64,000 nucleotides of DNA from Mesonia sp008017825 (lineage in GTDB: Bacteria > Bacteroidota > Bacteroidia > Flavobacteriales > Flavobacteriaceae), in the NCBI RefSeq assembly GCF_008017825.1, contig NZ_VRLS01000012.1, positions 186,001 through 250,000 on the forward strand, read 5' to 3'. Numbering within the stretch: the stretch's first letter is position 1; every line of letters begins with the position of its first letter. Of this stretch, positions 23,876-33,001 are shown one piece after another. The translations under genes and the position numbers were made by a program. The notes below the pieces were generated by a model that searched no databases, was not told the DNA's origin, and was given only the letters and a program-made list of their open reading frames with translations.

Positions 23876-24997
23876 TTACCGTATTCTCTTTTTTCTATTC
23901 GCTTCATAATCTTCAAAAATCATCTCTCCTAATCCCGAAAGTCCAGTGTAATAAGCTTTTCCTTGGTTGGAAGCAGAAAATTCATCTACAAATTGTTGTA
24001 AATAAGGGTCTGATGCTATCATAAATGTAGTGATAGGAATATTTAATTTTCTGGCTTGTGCTGCCATATTATAGCAGCGTTGGGTAATATATTCATCTAA
24101 GCCCATAGAGTTTTTGTAATATGTACCATCGGGTAAGCGCAAGCAACTGGGTTTACCATCGGTAATCATAAAAATTTGTTTATTGGCATTTCGTTTTCTT
24201 CTTAAAATATCCATCGCCAATTGTAATCCGGCAACGGTATTGGTATGAAACGGACCTACTTGTAGATAAGGCAAATCTTTAATTTTAATAGGCCAAGCAT
24301 CATTTCCAAAAACGATTACATCTAAGGAGTCTTTGGGATATTGAGTAAGAATTAATTCCGCTAAGGCCATCGCCACTTTTTTGGCAGGAGTAATACGGTC
24401 TTCACCATACAAAATCATACTATGGCTTATATCGATCATTAATACCGTGCTCATTTGCGATTTATGATTGCTTTCTTCTACCACCAAATCATCTTCGCTT
24501 AAATGAAAATCGTCTAAGCCATGATTAATTTGTGCATTTCTCAAACTCTCTGTCATAGAGATTTTATCTAGCGCATCTCCATATTGATAATTCCTAAAAT
24601 CTCCTGTAGAATCCTGGGTATTTCCTGTATGTTTTGTTTTATGGTTACCCGAGGCGCCTTTACGCATTTTCCCAAAAATTTGTTTTAATGCACGTTGTCG
24701 TATCGCTTTTTCGGTTTTTGAAGTAATTTCAATTCCGTTTTTACCATCAGGTTTTACACGTTCTTGAATGTAGCCTTTTGCTTTAAGATCTTCAATAAAG
24801 TCTTCGATACTATAATCTGGAGTGGTTAATTCATATTCCTTATCGAGTTGACGAAGCCAATCTATAGCTTCCTCAAAATCTCCAGACGTGTGGGTAATTA
24901 ATTCTTTAAAAACCTCAAAAAGAACTTCAAAAGGAGATTGATATGGTTTTTTGTAGGTTTTAAAAATAAAACCACTACTAACATCGTTTCTATTCAT
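23876..24997 (-). CDS. von Willebrand factor A domain protein, partner of the AAA+ ATPase
   Basis: A 373-aa protein with a helical N-terminal half (about 1-175) and a C-terminal vWA domain. The metal-ion-dependent adhesion site is complete: DISHS at residues 189-193, the Thr in NTVAG, and the Asp in MITDGKPS. The domain is cytosolic since there is no signal or TM helix. ATPase plus vWA pairs (MoxR/BatA, ChlI/ChlD, RavA/ViaA) act as chaperone-like machines on metal centres or membrane complexes. Here the vWA gene comes first in the transcript, and the ATPase follows after about 170 bp that includes repeat C. The client is unknown. Confidence 0.82.
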   Translation of the reverse strand: MNRNDVSSGFIFKTYKKPYQSPFEVLFEVFKELITHTSGDFEEAIDWLRQLDKEYELTTPDYSIEDFIEDLKAKGYIQERVKPDGKNGIEITSKTEKAIRQRALKQIFGKMRKGASGNHKTKHTGNTQDSTGDFRNYQYGDALDKISMTESLRNAQINHGLDDFHLSEDDLVVEESNHKSQMSTVLMIDISHSMILYGEDRITPAKKVAMALAELILTQYPKDSLDVIVFGNDAWPIKIKDLPYLQVGPFHTNTVAGLQLAMDILRRKRNANKQIFMITDGKPSCLRLPDGTYYKNSMGLDEYITQRCYNMAAQARKLNIPITTFMIASDPYLQQFVDEFSASNQGKAYYTGLSGLGEMIFEDYEANRKKRIR

Positions 24998-25075
24998 ACC
25001 TTAAAATTACGACTTTTTAAAGCAATTTTAAATAGACAGATGTTAAACTGAAATTAATATTATAAATAGAAGTTT

Positions 25076-25996
25076 TTAGATTTTGGTTTTCTTTCTCTTC
25101 AACACTTTTTCCATAAGACGTATAAAATTAATGTTATCAAAAATTAATCCGCCAACGATTAATCCTAAACCTATAAGGGTTGAGCTTTGGATACTTTCGC
25201 CAACCGTAAAGTAAATAACGATTAAAGATAAAAATGGGACAAGGTAGATTAACCGACTTACTTTAGCTGTGTGTGTCGATTTTTTTAAAGCCATAGACCA
25301 AATAATAAAAGTAACTCCCATTTCAAACAATCCTACATAAACAGCACCCATATAATGCTTAGCGGAAAAAGTAGGGAAACTCGAAAAAGCAGCTAGGGCA
25401 ATACTAATGTAAACGATTCCGAAAAGGAAATTGAGAAAGAGCTTGCTAATTTCATCTCGTTTATCTTTGATGTTGTAAATCCAAAACAGCGCCCAAATTA
25501 CAGCAGAAGCAATTCCTAAAATAGCTCCGTAAGGGTTGCTAAAAGAGAAACCTAGTAAATTACCTCGTGTAGAAATGGTGAGAACACCCAAAAAGCTAAT
25601 GAGAATCGCTAAAAAATTTTGAATATTTATCTTTTGCTTTAAAATGGGAATAGACAAAAGCGTCATCATAATAGGCCACGTATAATTTAAAGGCTGGGCT
25701 TCTTGAGCAGGCAATAAATCATAAGCTTTAAATAAAACGATATAGTAAAGAAAGGGATTTATGAGTCCAAAAACAGCAGATTTTAAGTAAGCTTTTAAAG
25801 GAAGTTTAAACACATTTTTCAATTTTCCTTGAGCTACTATGACGATAAAAAGTACCACTAAAGAAACCGAAACAGAAAGAAAGAGCAATTGTAAAAAATC
25901 GAGATATGCTAAGCTAATTTTCATCGCAGAAGCCACAGTTGCCCATAACAGAACAGAAATGACAGCGTAGAGATAAGCTTTGTGTTGATCTTGCAT
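25076..25996 (-). CDS. EamA/DMT-family transporter
   Basis: This 306-aa protein has ten predicted TM helices in two EamA repeats (about 8-140 and 155-285) and is of normal length for the drug/metabolite transporter family. The N-terminal repeat starts with AVISVLLWATVASAMK and includes PLNYTWPIMM before the end of the repeat. The substrate is not predictable, but members commonly export amino acids, nucleosides or drugs. It is the last gene of a leftward run, 13 bp after the MATE gene. The transporter tandem follows the ATP-grasp/peptidase genes, so it could export their product, but this is inference. Confidence 0.85.
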   Translation of the reverse strand: MQDQHKAYLYAVISVLLWATVASAMKISLAYLDFLQLLFLSVSVSLVVLFIVIVAQGKLKNVFKLPLKAYLKSAVFGLINPFLYYIVLFKAYDLLPAQEAQPLNYTWPIMMTLLSIPILKQKINIQNFLAILISFLGVLTISTRGNLLGFSFSNPYGAILGIASAVIWALFWIYNIKDKRDEISKLFLNFLFGIVYISIALAAFSSFPTFSAKHYMGAVYVGLFEMGVTFIIWSMALKKSTHTAKVSRLIYLVPFLSLIVIYFTVGESIQSSTLIGLGLIVGGLIFDNINFIRLMEKVLKRKKTKI

Positions 25997-26009
25997 AAAC
26001 CTTGATGTT

Positions 26010-27335
26010 TTAATTCAAATATTTTCTTCTAAACTGAATAACCAATGCGCTGCTGCGGATGAGCATCCAAACCAAAAAACCAAGCCAAATGGCATAGAGC
26101 TTTAATCCAAAATAGTCTGCCAACAAAAGCGTAGGTGTAAAACCTAAAAAAGTGGCTGCCAATAAAACATTGCGAAGGTATTTAGCTTCTCCCAAGCCTT
26201 TAAAAATACCGTCGAACATAAAAGCAATGGCGTTTATAGGTTGCATCAAAAGTACTAACCAAAATACTGAAGAGAATAAAACCAATACACTTTCTTCTTT
26301 GTTAAAAATAAGTCCGATTTCATCGTAAAATAAACCACAAATTCCCATTAAAATAAAAGCGATAAACACCGCATACTTGCAAATGTCTTTACTTAAATTC
26401 CATAGTCTGGTATAATCTTTTGCTCCTAGAAGTCTTCCACTTATAGCGTTCCCTGCATTAGCATAACCATCAATAAAAAAGGAAAAGAAGAGCCAAATGT
26501 TCATCAAAATACTTTGCGCAGCAATATAGTTTTTACCATAATCTGTAGCGTAAGCATTTGCTAAATAAATGGCAAAATTGAGTGCAGCCGTTCTTACGAA
26601 CAGATTAGCCGCCATAATAAGAAGTGGTTTCATTTGAGGGTTAATATTGAAACTCAGCTTTAAATGGAAGGGTGTTTTTTTAAAGAAGTAATACAAAGCC
26701 ACAATAAGCATGGTAGCTTGTGCAGCAAGACTCGCGTAAGCGGCTCCAGCTAAATGCAGAGGAGGAATATAATCTTCAACGCCATAGACCAGTAAAAAAT
26801 CTAGTCCAACATTTACGGCTGCGCCTGCCAAACTACATTTCATGGCCCAAAGTGTATTTTGAAGCCCACGAAAAATTCCGAAAATAGCAAAAGTGACTAA
26901 GGTGAGTGGATAGCCAAGAGCCCTAATGGTGTAATATTCTTGCGTGTATTGAAGTATTAATCCATCGGCGTTGTAAGCACTAAAAATAGCTTCAGCAAAA
27001 AAGGCTGTAAGTCCGTAAATAACGAGACTCAAAAACAAATTAAAAAGAATGGCCTGTGGTATTAAAGTCTTTACGGCGTGAATTCTATTGGCTCCCAAAT
27101 GTTGAGAAATAATGGAAGAAATAGCGGTTTTGGTTTGTGCGACAATCCAAATAATAGCCGATAAGAAGGAGCCTACAATTCCGGCAGCAGCCAAAGCTTC
27201 AATAGAGTTTTTTTCTACATTTCCGATTACTGCGATATCGGTTAAAGAAATAAGCGGTTCTGCTATTCCTGCAATAATAGCTGGAATTGCAATTTTGTTT
27301 ATTTCTTTAAAAGATACTTTTGGAGTTGTGGCCAA
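26010..27335 (-). CDS. MATE-family efflux transporter
   Basis: A 441-aa protein with twelve TM helices in two halves. The N-terminal signature FKEINKIAIPAIIAGIAEPLISLTD is the MATE start, and SLTDIAVIGNV supplies the early motif. The family exports cationic drugs or metabolites using a proton or sodium gradient; this branch looks DinF-like. The start is a TTG at 27335, because an in-frame stop lies just upstream and the next ATG is far downstream. It is 48 bp after the AstE-like gene and 13 bp before the EamA gene, so a five-gene transcript is plausible. Confidence 0.88.
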   Translation of the reverse strand: MATTPKVSFKEINKIAIPAIIAGIAEPLISLTDIAVIGNVEKNSIEALAAAGIVGSFLSAIIWIVAQTKTAISSIISQHLGANRIHAVKTLIPQAILFNLFLSLVIYGLTAFFAEAIFSAYNADGLILQYTQEYYTIRALGYPLTLVTFAIFGIFRGLQNTLWAMKCSLAGAAVNVGLDFLLVYGVEDYIPPLHLAGAAYASLAAQATMLIVALYYFFKKTPFHLKLSFNINPQMKPLLIMAANLFVRTAALNFAIYLANAYATDYGKNYIAAQSILMNIWLFFSFFIDGYANAGNAISGRLLGAKDYTRLWNLSKDICKYAVFIAFILMGICGLFYDEIGLIFNKEESVLVLFSSVFWLVLLMQPINAIAFMFDGIFKGLGEAKYLRNVLLAATFLGFTPTLLLADYFGLKLYAIWLGFLVWMLIRSSALVIQFRRKYLN

Positions 27336-27383
27336 GACTTAAAATTTTAAGCCACAAATTTCTTTAAAAGGATTTTAAAAACC

Positions 27384-28289
27384 TCAATCTTTCACTTCTT
27401 TAATTACAAAAAAACCATCATTCCCTTGCGCTTGATACAAAGGCATAAAAATTCTTGCGTTCCACTGACTTTTAATTTCTTTACCGTTTTGAATGGCAAG
27501 CAATTCCCCCTTTTTTATTTCTTGAAAATTTTGAAAACCAGGTTGCATTTTAAAATCGTCGTTATCTTCTAATCCGTGACGGTATTCAATATCAAAAACT
27601 TTTTGTGCGGGTGCATTTTTGGTTTTAAAATTTTCGACACAATCGGGGTAGCAAGAAATAAGGCTTAAATCTAAGTCACAGGCTTCTTTTAAACAAAGCC
27701 AAATCATCCCTTCTTGGTTTTCTACAGAAGATTTGCTTTCGTGTTGACCAGCTTCAAAAACAAAGCCAGTAAGACCAGTTCTACTTAGGTAATGATCAAA
27801 ATCGCCAGTAATTATGTCGCTAAATCCTCTTACGATATAAGTTGGGAAGTTACGCGACCACGCATCGTTATCGTTTACTTCTTGTACAGAAAGGTAAGGG
27901 AGACTATCAGAAGAAGTGGTGTGACAATCCATAAAATAGCGCTTGGTAAAACTTGCTTCAGGATATTTTTTTAGTACTTCAATAATCTCGTACATCTCTT
28001 TTTCTTCGTGACTTTCAGCTTTCCCTTTTTCGATGTTTTCTTCGGTCCATACCCGGTTAAGATCTTCATCTATATAACGTTGATTTTCATTAAGTGCTTT
28101 ATGGTTTCCAGAAATTCCGACAAGGGTTCCGTTAATGTGAGGTTGGGTTTTTTCTAATTCTTTAAACACTTTTTGGAGAGCAATAACTCCGCTGGGTTCA
28201 TTCCCATGAATTCCTGCACTTATAAATAATAAGGGGCCTTTATTGCCAGATGTATATTCTCCTAATATTCTTGCTACGTTCTCTTTCAT
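27384..28289 (-). CDS. AstE/AspA-like zinc deacylase (succinylglutamate desuccinylase family)
   Basis: The 301-aa protein belongs to the carboxypeptidase-like zinc deacylases that include succinylglutamate desuccinylase and aspartoacylase. The first metal motif GIHGNEPSG (about 27-35) supplies His and Glu, and the second is the His in FMDCHTTSSD. The Glu of VFEAGQHE is the catalytic residue of the family. These enzymes free an amino acid from an N-acyl group or an amide. It is the third gene of a leftward set: QEGLA peptidase, ATP-grasp ligase, then this gene 18 bp later. No arginine-catabolism genes are near, so a role in arginine succinyltransfer is unlikely. Confidence 0.82.
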   Translation of the reverse strand: MKENVARILGEYTSGNKGPLLFISAGIHGNEPSGVIALQKVFKELEKTQPHINGTLVGISGNHKALNENQRYIDEDLNRVWTEENIEKGKAESHEEKEMYEIIEVLKKYPEASFTKRYFMDCHTTSSDSLPYLSVQEVNDNDAWSRNFPTYIVRGFSDIITGDFDHYLSRTGLTGFVFEAGQHESKSSVENQEGMIWLCLKEACDLDLSLISCYPDCVENFKTKNAPAQKVFDIEYRHGLEDNDDFKMQPGFQNFQEIKKGELLAIQNGKEIKSQWNARIFMPLYQAQGNDGFFVIKEVKD

Positions 28290-28307
28290 TTTTCTCTTTT
28301 CTAAAAA

Positions 28308-29354
28308 TTATTCCATAGTAGCCAAAACCCTGTTAGAAAAGTGATGACCATACATTTCTTTATATTCTAGCTTTCTCTCTATTGCATCGATAATTTCATC
28401 GCCAAAATCGGGATAATCTATTTGATGGAAATAATCTAACCCCCCCGGACTTAAAACATTAATTTCTATCAACTTGTCTTTAACCACATCTAGACCAACA
28501 AAGAACAAACCATCTTGAATTAATTTTGGTGCAACCACCTCAATAATCTTTTTAAAATCATCGGTAAGCTCAACTGCTTCTGCCGTTGCTCCTTGATTAA
28601 AATTACTTCTAAATTCACCCTCTCCCATTTTTCTTCTAATCATAGAGTGTTTACCGTCGCGTTCAATAAGTCTACCGTTCATTAGTAAAATTCTCACATC
28701 ACCGTCTTTTACATCGGGTAGATATTCTTGTCCAATTACATAACCTTGATTTAATAAGGTTTCGATAATTTGGTTGAGGTTTTTTTCATTTTCATCAATA
28801 AGATAAACATCTCTTCCACCCGAACCCTCCAAGGGTTTAAGCACCATCTTTTTGTTTTGCTTTTCAAAGAATTCTAAAATATCTTCTTTCTTGCGGGTAA
28901 TGACAGAATCGGGTTTTATACTTGACGGAAGTTCTTCAAAGTAAAGTTTATCTATAAAAGCATGAGATAGTGCATAAGCATCATTGAGTACTAAAACTCC
29001 TTCTTGTTGCATCATTTTTCCAAAAGCCACACCAGCGTGTTCTGCCCACTGCCTTTCTACTTCTTCAGTAGGGTTATTTCTAATGAAAAGAACATCTACA
29101 TTTTTAGAAGAGATTTTCTTTTTCTTGAGCTTCGCTTTTTTAATATCTTCAATAAACTTTTTAGCCGATTTAGTTTTCACGGATTTAGGTACTTGAAGCA
29201 CGTGAATATTTAAAGGCTCGTTATGTGTGAAATTAAAATCACCCACATCCATCATCATTACGGTATGACCTCGTTGATGAGCATTGTGCATAAGTACCAC
29301 AGAACTGTTGTAGTTCTCTTCGTCTACGTTATTTAATACAAAACATATTTTCAT
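28308..29354 (-). CDS. GshB-like ATP-grasp ligase
   Basis: A 348-aa ATP-grasp protein that resembles prokaryotic glutathione synthetase. The N-terminal substrate domain is recognised by NAHQRGHTVMMMD. The ATP-grasp part has KPLEGSGGRDVY (the Gly-rich loop), DVKDGDVRILLMNG, and IRRKMGEGEFRSNF. The metal site near the end reads FFVGLDVVKDKLIEINVLSP. True GshB enzymes usually act with GshA, which is not nearby. Its ATG overlaps the stop of the upstream QEGLA peptidase gene by 4 bp, so the two proteins are probably made together. I expect it to form a peptide bond to an unknown acceptor; glutathione synthesis is the alternative. Confidence 0.82.
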   Translation of the reverse strand: MKICFVLNNVDEENYNSSVVLMHNAHQRGHTVMMMDVGDFNFTHNEPLNIHVLQVPKSVKTKSAKKFIEDIKKAKLKKKKISSKNVDVLFIRNNPTEEVERQWAEHAGVAFGKMMQQEGVLVLNDAYALSHAFIDKLYFEELPSSIKPDSVITRKKEDILEFFEKQNKKMVLKPLEGSGGRDVYLIDENEKNLNQIIETLLNQGYVIGQEYLPDVKDGDVRILLMNGRLIERDGKHSMIRRKMGEGEFRSNFNQGATAEAVELTDDFKKIIEVVAPKLIQDGLFFVGLDVVKDKLIEINVLSPGGLDYFHQIDYPDFGDEIIDAIERKLEYKEMYGHHFSNRVLATME

Positions 29355-31201
29355 GGGTTGATCATTTGTGAGATGGGCAGGCCTTCTCTAATTAGTTGTA
29401 ATCTCTCTTTTGCTATATCACTAGTTAAATAACTAGGGCGTAATTTTGGTGGATTTAGAACTTGTCTTTCAGTTAACTCTTTCACGACATCTAAATGTTT
29501 TAAGCTGAATTTACCAGCTAGCAATGGTTCATAATCTCCACCTTTTTGTAGGTAATTGCGTAAAAGCACTAATCCTTTCAAGTAAATTATATCTTTTATG
29601 AATCCTCCGCCTTGCATAATCCTCGAAGTGATATTAAAAGCACTTTCGGGAGAAAAGCCTTTTTCTTGAGTAAGCAATCTAAATATTTGTTGAAAATCTC
29701 CTCCATCCATTAGAGCTTTTCCTGCAACTACTCTTCCTGCCAAGGTTCGTAGTCGATTAGCAGTAAGGCCTCCAATTAAATATTCAGACATTACGGCGAG
29801 TCCTTCTTGTAAGGTATCATAATCGGCTAATCCAACACTTAATTGCTGTAAAGGTTGTTGTTGACCATTATAAAAAGTAAGCGCGTGCGTGCCAACCTCG
29901 TGCTGAATTAATGCTTCAGCTTCTGTCATGCTCATTTTATAATCACTAGGAATATATAACTCTCCTTGAGAAACCATCATAATATTGACATCGTCTCTTA
30001 AATGAACTTTACATTTAAAATTTTCATCTTGCTTCATGTAATGTGAAAACTCTTGAAGTGCTAAATCTCTAAAATAAGTAGCGTTGCAGTTATCTTTATC
30101 TTTGGTTTTTTCCTTTTCGGAAACGTCTTGTAATATTAGTTCTGCTTGTTCGCAAATTTCGTTGTCTATTCCTTTATAAAGTCGGATGCTGTTATAGAAA
30201 AAATTTTTACTACCCCTTTCATTAAGCATCGTAATTTGCTGATCTAATTCCTCTCTTTTTTCATGAAAGATATAAGACATAGCAGGGTCATTAATGTCTT
30301 CGATTTTTAGATTGTATAGCTTTCTTTTTAAAATATCTGGATCTATAGGAAGAAGACGATAATGATAGTCTAAAACTTTCTCGTACTTACTTTCAAAGAA
30401 AGTTTGTTTTATATTTTGAATATTTACAGGAGAAACCAACCATAAAAACTGAAAAGACTTCTCAATCTCTGCCAGTTCTTTATCGATTTCAAAAACCTTT
30501 TGCTTTAAACTTTTTCTTCCTAAAGCATAATAACTCTTTATAGGATTTTTAGTTTGTACTCTTATAAAATCATACACCGCTTTTTGAACGGAGTTGATAA
30601 GAAAATCTCTAAATTTCCTAAAAAATAATGGATATAAATGATATTCTTTATCTCTAAAAATGGGTGGTATTTCTAAACCTATCCATAAGGCACCAGAATC
30701 TTTAGCGTGTTGAATAGAAATTAAGGGTTCAACCCCTTCCGCTTGACGGTTTTCTAAATTTTTAATTTCTGCAGAAAGATTAATTCCTGAAGACAAACCA
30801 GAAGATTTGGTAAGCTCCTTTTTGAGAATTTCTAAAGTAGTAGAGATTCTTTTCGCAGGTCCTTTTATATAAAAAGTTTTACTTTCTAAATCTCCTAGAT
30901 ACATTTCGAAGAGCATGTAGGAGCCAAATTTGGTAGAAAGTTGATGTGATAAAGCTTTTAATAATTTTTGATAGCCCTGAAAATCTTTTTTCCCGATAAT
31001 AAGATAAGCACCGCCACTGTTTATCATTTTTTTGATTCCGGTATCTTCATTCACTTGGCGATAGACAATGAGATAGGGGAGGTTGTCTTCTATATGCATC
31101 CACCCTCCTCCTGGAAGTTCACAATTTACCTCAGAGGATTCTTCAAGAGTTGCTAAGATCTTTTGTATAGATTCTTCTGAAAAACTTGAAATATGAAGCA
31201 T
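29351..31201 (-). CDS. QEGLA-motif metallopeptidase (DUF1704 / TIGR02421)
   Basis: A 616-aa protein of the DUF1704 family, annotated in bacteria as 'flavohemoglobin expression-modulating QEGLA motif protein' and related to animal MATCAP tubulin carboxypeptidases. The catalytic helix reads HEVGTH at 434-439 (His-Glu-x-x-x-His) and the third metal ligand is the Glu in TLQEGLAVM near residue 466. The N-terminal 400 residues are mostly helical and charged, with no signal peptide. By the eukaryotic relatives it should remove C-terminal residues from a protein or peptide. It heads the operon with the GshB-like ligase, with which it overlaps by 4 bp. Confidence 0.85.
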   Translation of the reverse strand: MLHISSFSEESIQKILATLEESSEVNCELPGGGWMHIEDNLPYLIVYRQVNEDTGIKKMINSGGAYLIIGKKDFQGYQKLLKALSHQLSTKFGSYMLFEMYLGDLESKTFYIKGPAKRISTTLEILKKELTKSSGLSSGINLSAEIKNLENRQAEGVEPLISIQHAKDSGALWIGLEIPPIFRDKEYHLYPLFFRKFRDFLINSVQKAVYDFIRVQTKNPIKSYYALGRKSLKQKVFEIDKELAEIEKSFQFLWLVSPVNIQNIKQTFFESKYEKVLDYHYRLLPIDPDILKRKLYNLKIEDINDPAMSYIFHEKREELDQQITMLNERGSKNFFYNSIRLYKGIDNEICEQAELILQDVSEKEKTKDKDNCNATYFRDLALQEFSHYMKQDENFKCKVHLRDDVNIMMVSQGELYIPSDYKMSMTEAEALIQHEVGTHALTFYNGQQQPLQQLSVGLADYDTLQEGLAVMSEYLIGGLTANRLRTLAGRVVAGKALMDGGDFQQIFRLLTQEKGFSPESAFNITSRIMQGGGFIKDIIYLKGLVLLRNYLQKGGDYEPLLAGKFSLKHLDVVKELTERQVLNPPKLRPSYLTSDIAKERLQLIREGLPISQMINP

Positions 31202-31388
31202 TACTAAACGAAATTTTATATTTAATTAGGTAAAGAATAATACATCCGAGAAATCGGAAATATTTTCTACAGTTAAATTAAAAATAAAACAGCGTTTAGA
31301 TGTAACTCAAAAACAACTTTGGCTTTAATTTAAGAGGAAGCTGTTGGTTGTTAAGGTTTTATTTAGAAACTATGATTTTTTTAGGAAG

Positions 31389-31901
31389 TTAATTTTCGAA
31401 AAGCGCTTTTAGCTCGGTTGCTTCTTGAGGTTTCATTTTTCCTGCCAAGACCAAACTAAGTTGCTTTCTACGTAATGCGGCATCGTATCTTTCCTTTTCT
31501 ACAGCGGTTTCTGGCTCTAAAGGAGGAACAGGAACGGGTAAACCGCTATCGTCTACTGCAACAAAAGTATAAATAGCATCATTGGCTTTAGATCGAATTC
31601 CGCTTTCGCGATCTTCAATCCATACATCTATAATTACCTCCATAGAGCTTTTAAAAGATCGTGAAATATTGGCTTCTACGGTAACTACACTTCCTAACGG
31701 AATTGTTTTTTTAAATGCTACATGATTCACAGAGGCAGTAACCACAATTCTTCGGCTATGTCTTCTTGCAGCAATACTCGCAGCTCTATCCATTCTTGCA
31801 AGTAACTCTCCCCCGAAAAGATTATTTAGAGGATTGGTCTCACTAGGTAAGACTAAATCGGTAAGTATAGTTTTTGAATCTTTAGGATGTTTTGGCTCCA
31901 T
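31389..31901 (-). CDS. Acyl-CoA thioesterase (hotdog fold)
   Basis: This 170-aa protein has the hotdog thioesterase pattern of the YciA/cytosolic acyl-CoA hydrolase group: NPLNNLFGGELLARMDRAAS near the N-terminus (with the Asn/Gly and Asp catalytic region), VTASVNHVAFKKTIPLGSVV, and ANDAIYTFVAVDDSG. It hydrolyses acyl-CoA to free fatty acid and CoA, and chain preference is unknown. It is a single gene. A 187-bp stretch separates it from the QEGLA gene; I see only a short hairpin (TCCGA/TCGGA near 31250) and A+T-rich sequence there. Confidence 0.88.
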   Translation of the reverse strand: MEPKHPKDSKTILTDLVLPSETNPLNNLFGGELLARMDRAASIAARRHSRRIVVTASVNHVAFKKTIPLGSVVTVEANISRSFKSSMEVIIDVWIEDRESGIRSKANDAIYTFVAVDDSGLPVPVPPLEPETAVEKERYDAALRRKQLSLVLAGKMKPQEATELKALFEN

Positions 31902-31946
31902 CTTCTTTTTTTGTGCAAAGATAAGCTTATGAATGTTAAAAAGAGA

Positions 31947-32903
31947 TTAAAGTTCTTTAACTAGCAACCAAGCTCCAGGATTGTTTGATTTTTTAATTTC
32001 GCGAAGTTTTGCTAAGGCTTCTTCTCGAGTTTCAAAACTGCCATAAACTACTTGATGTAAACCATATTTGTTAGCACCAATTTCTCTTGGAGAGAAACCT
32101 TCGGCTTTCAACTGAGTTACTTTTTTTGCTGCATTTTCTTTTTCTCTAAAAGCTCCTGCAACAATATGATAATTCCCTATTTCGGTTTTTACCTTAAATA
32201 CAATTTCTGGTAGGGGATTGTTAATGACAAAAGTAGCTTCTTGTATTTGCTGTTCTACTTTTTTGGTGGCTTTTTGTTGTTCTACCAAGTTATGTTCGGT
32301 TACATTTTGGCTGTACCAATTAGCGCCAAATAAGCCAGCAACACCTAGAGCAATAACTCCTACAGCAGCATATTTTGCAAATGCATAGCTAGAAGTACTT
32401 CGTTTTACAATAGCTTCTTGTAAAGAAATTTCTTTTATAGGAGCCGTAGTAATTTCTTCTTGTTGAGGTAAAATTTTTGATGCTTTTTCCTTAACGGAAT
32501 TAGCTTTCGTGCTTTGTAGCCCAAAAGAATCTAATAAGAAATTTTGGCTGTCATTAACAAAGAATAATATTTTGTCATCTTTTTGATAGAAAGTACCTAT
32601 TTCAGGTAACTTTATTTCTTTGTGTTTAGCCAGAGAACTAGAAAGTTGTTCTACAAATAAATTGATTTTATCTACCGCTTGTTGATAGCTAATATTTTCC
32701 GCTTTAGCGATATAGTTAGCTAAAATTCCGTCATTCTCAATTAACTGTCGGTTAAAAGAAATGCTTTTAGAAGGTGCTATAAATTGCTGATTTTGAATGT
32801 CTAAATAAGCCGATTTTCTTTGGGTTAAAAAACCTCCAAAACCAGGTATAACAACGCATTCGTAGCGGTATAATAATTCTTTTATGTAGTGTTCCATTCT
32901 CAT
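31947..32903 (-). CDS. HU-CCDC81/SPOR-domain membrane protein
   Basis: A 318-aa protein with two HU-like beta-hairpin domains near the N-terminus (IKELLYRYECVVIPGFGGF and the helix/strand segment to about residue 130), a TM helix around 170-190, and a C-terminal SPOR domain (about 240-318) with repeated NYHIVAGAFREKENA. SPOR domains bind denuded glycan at the septum. The N-terminal domains resemble those of the eukaryotic CCDC81/HU family, common in Bacteroidota, and may bind DNA or protein in the cytosol. The domain layout (HU pair inside, SPOR outside) suggests a link between nucleoid and septum. A second Met two codons in could also be the start. Divergent from dprA. Confidence 0.82.
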   Translation of the reverse strand: MRMEHYIKELLYRYECVVIPGFGGFLTQRKSAYLDIQNQQFIAPSKSISFNRQLIENDGILANYIAKAENISYQQAVDKINLFVEQLSSSLAKHKEIKLPEIGTFYQKDDKILFFVNDSQNFLLDSFGLQSTKANSVKEKASKILPQQEEITTAPIKEISLQEAIVKRSTSSYAFAKYAAVGVIALGVAGLFGANWYSQNVTEHNLVEQQKATKKVEQQIQEATFVINNPLPEIVFKVKTEIGNYHIVAGAFREKENAAKKVTQLKAEGFSPREIGANKYGLHQVVYGSFETREEALAKLREIKKSNNPGAWLLVKEL

Positions 32904-33001
32904 TAAAACAAAAGTAGACGTTTTTTGTAAAACGAAAAATAAGATGTCAAAATTTTATTAACAAATGTTTTTATGTAATTTTAGAAAGAGCCTAACACAC
33001 T

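Noticed and set aside
31600..31612. CGCTTTCGCG as a second iterated palindrome
   Set aside because: It resembles a palindrome of other flavobacteria, but I saw only one copy in this window.
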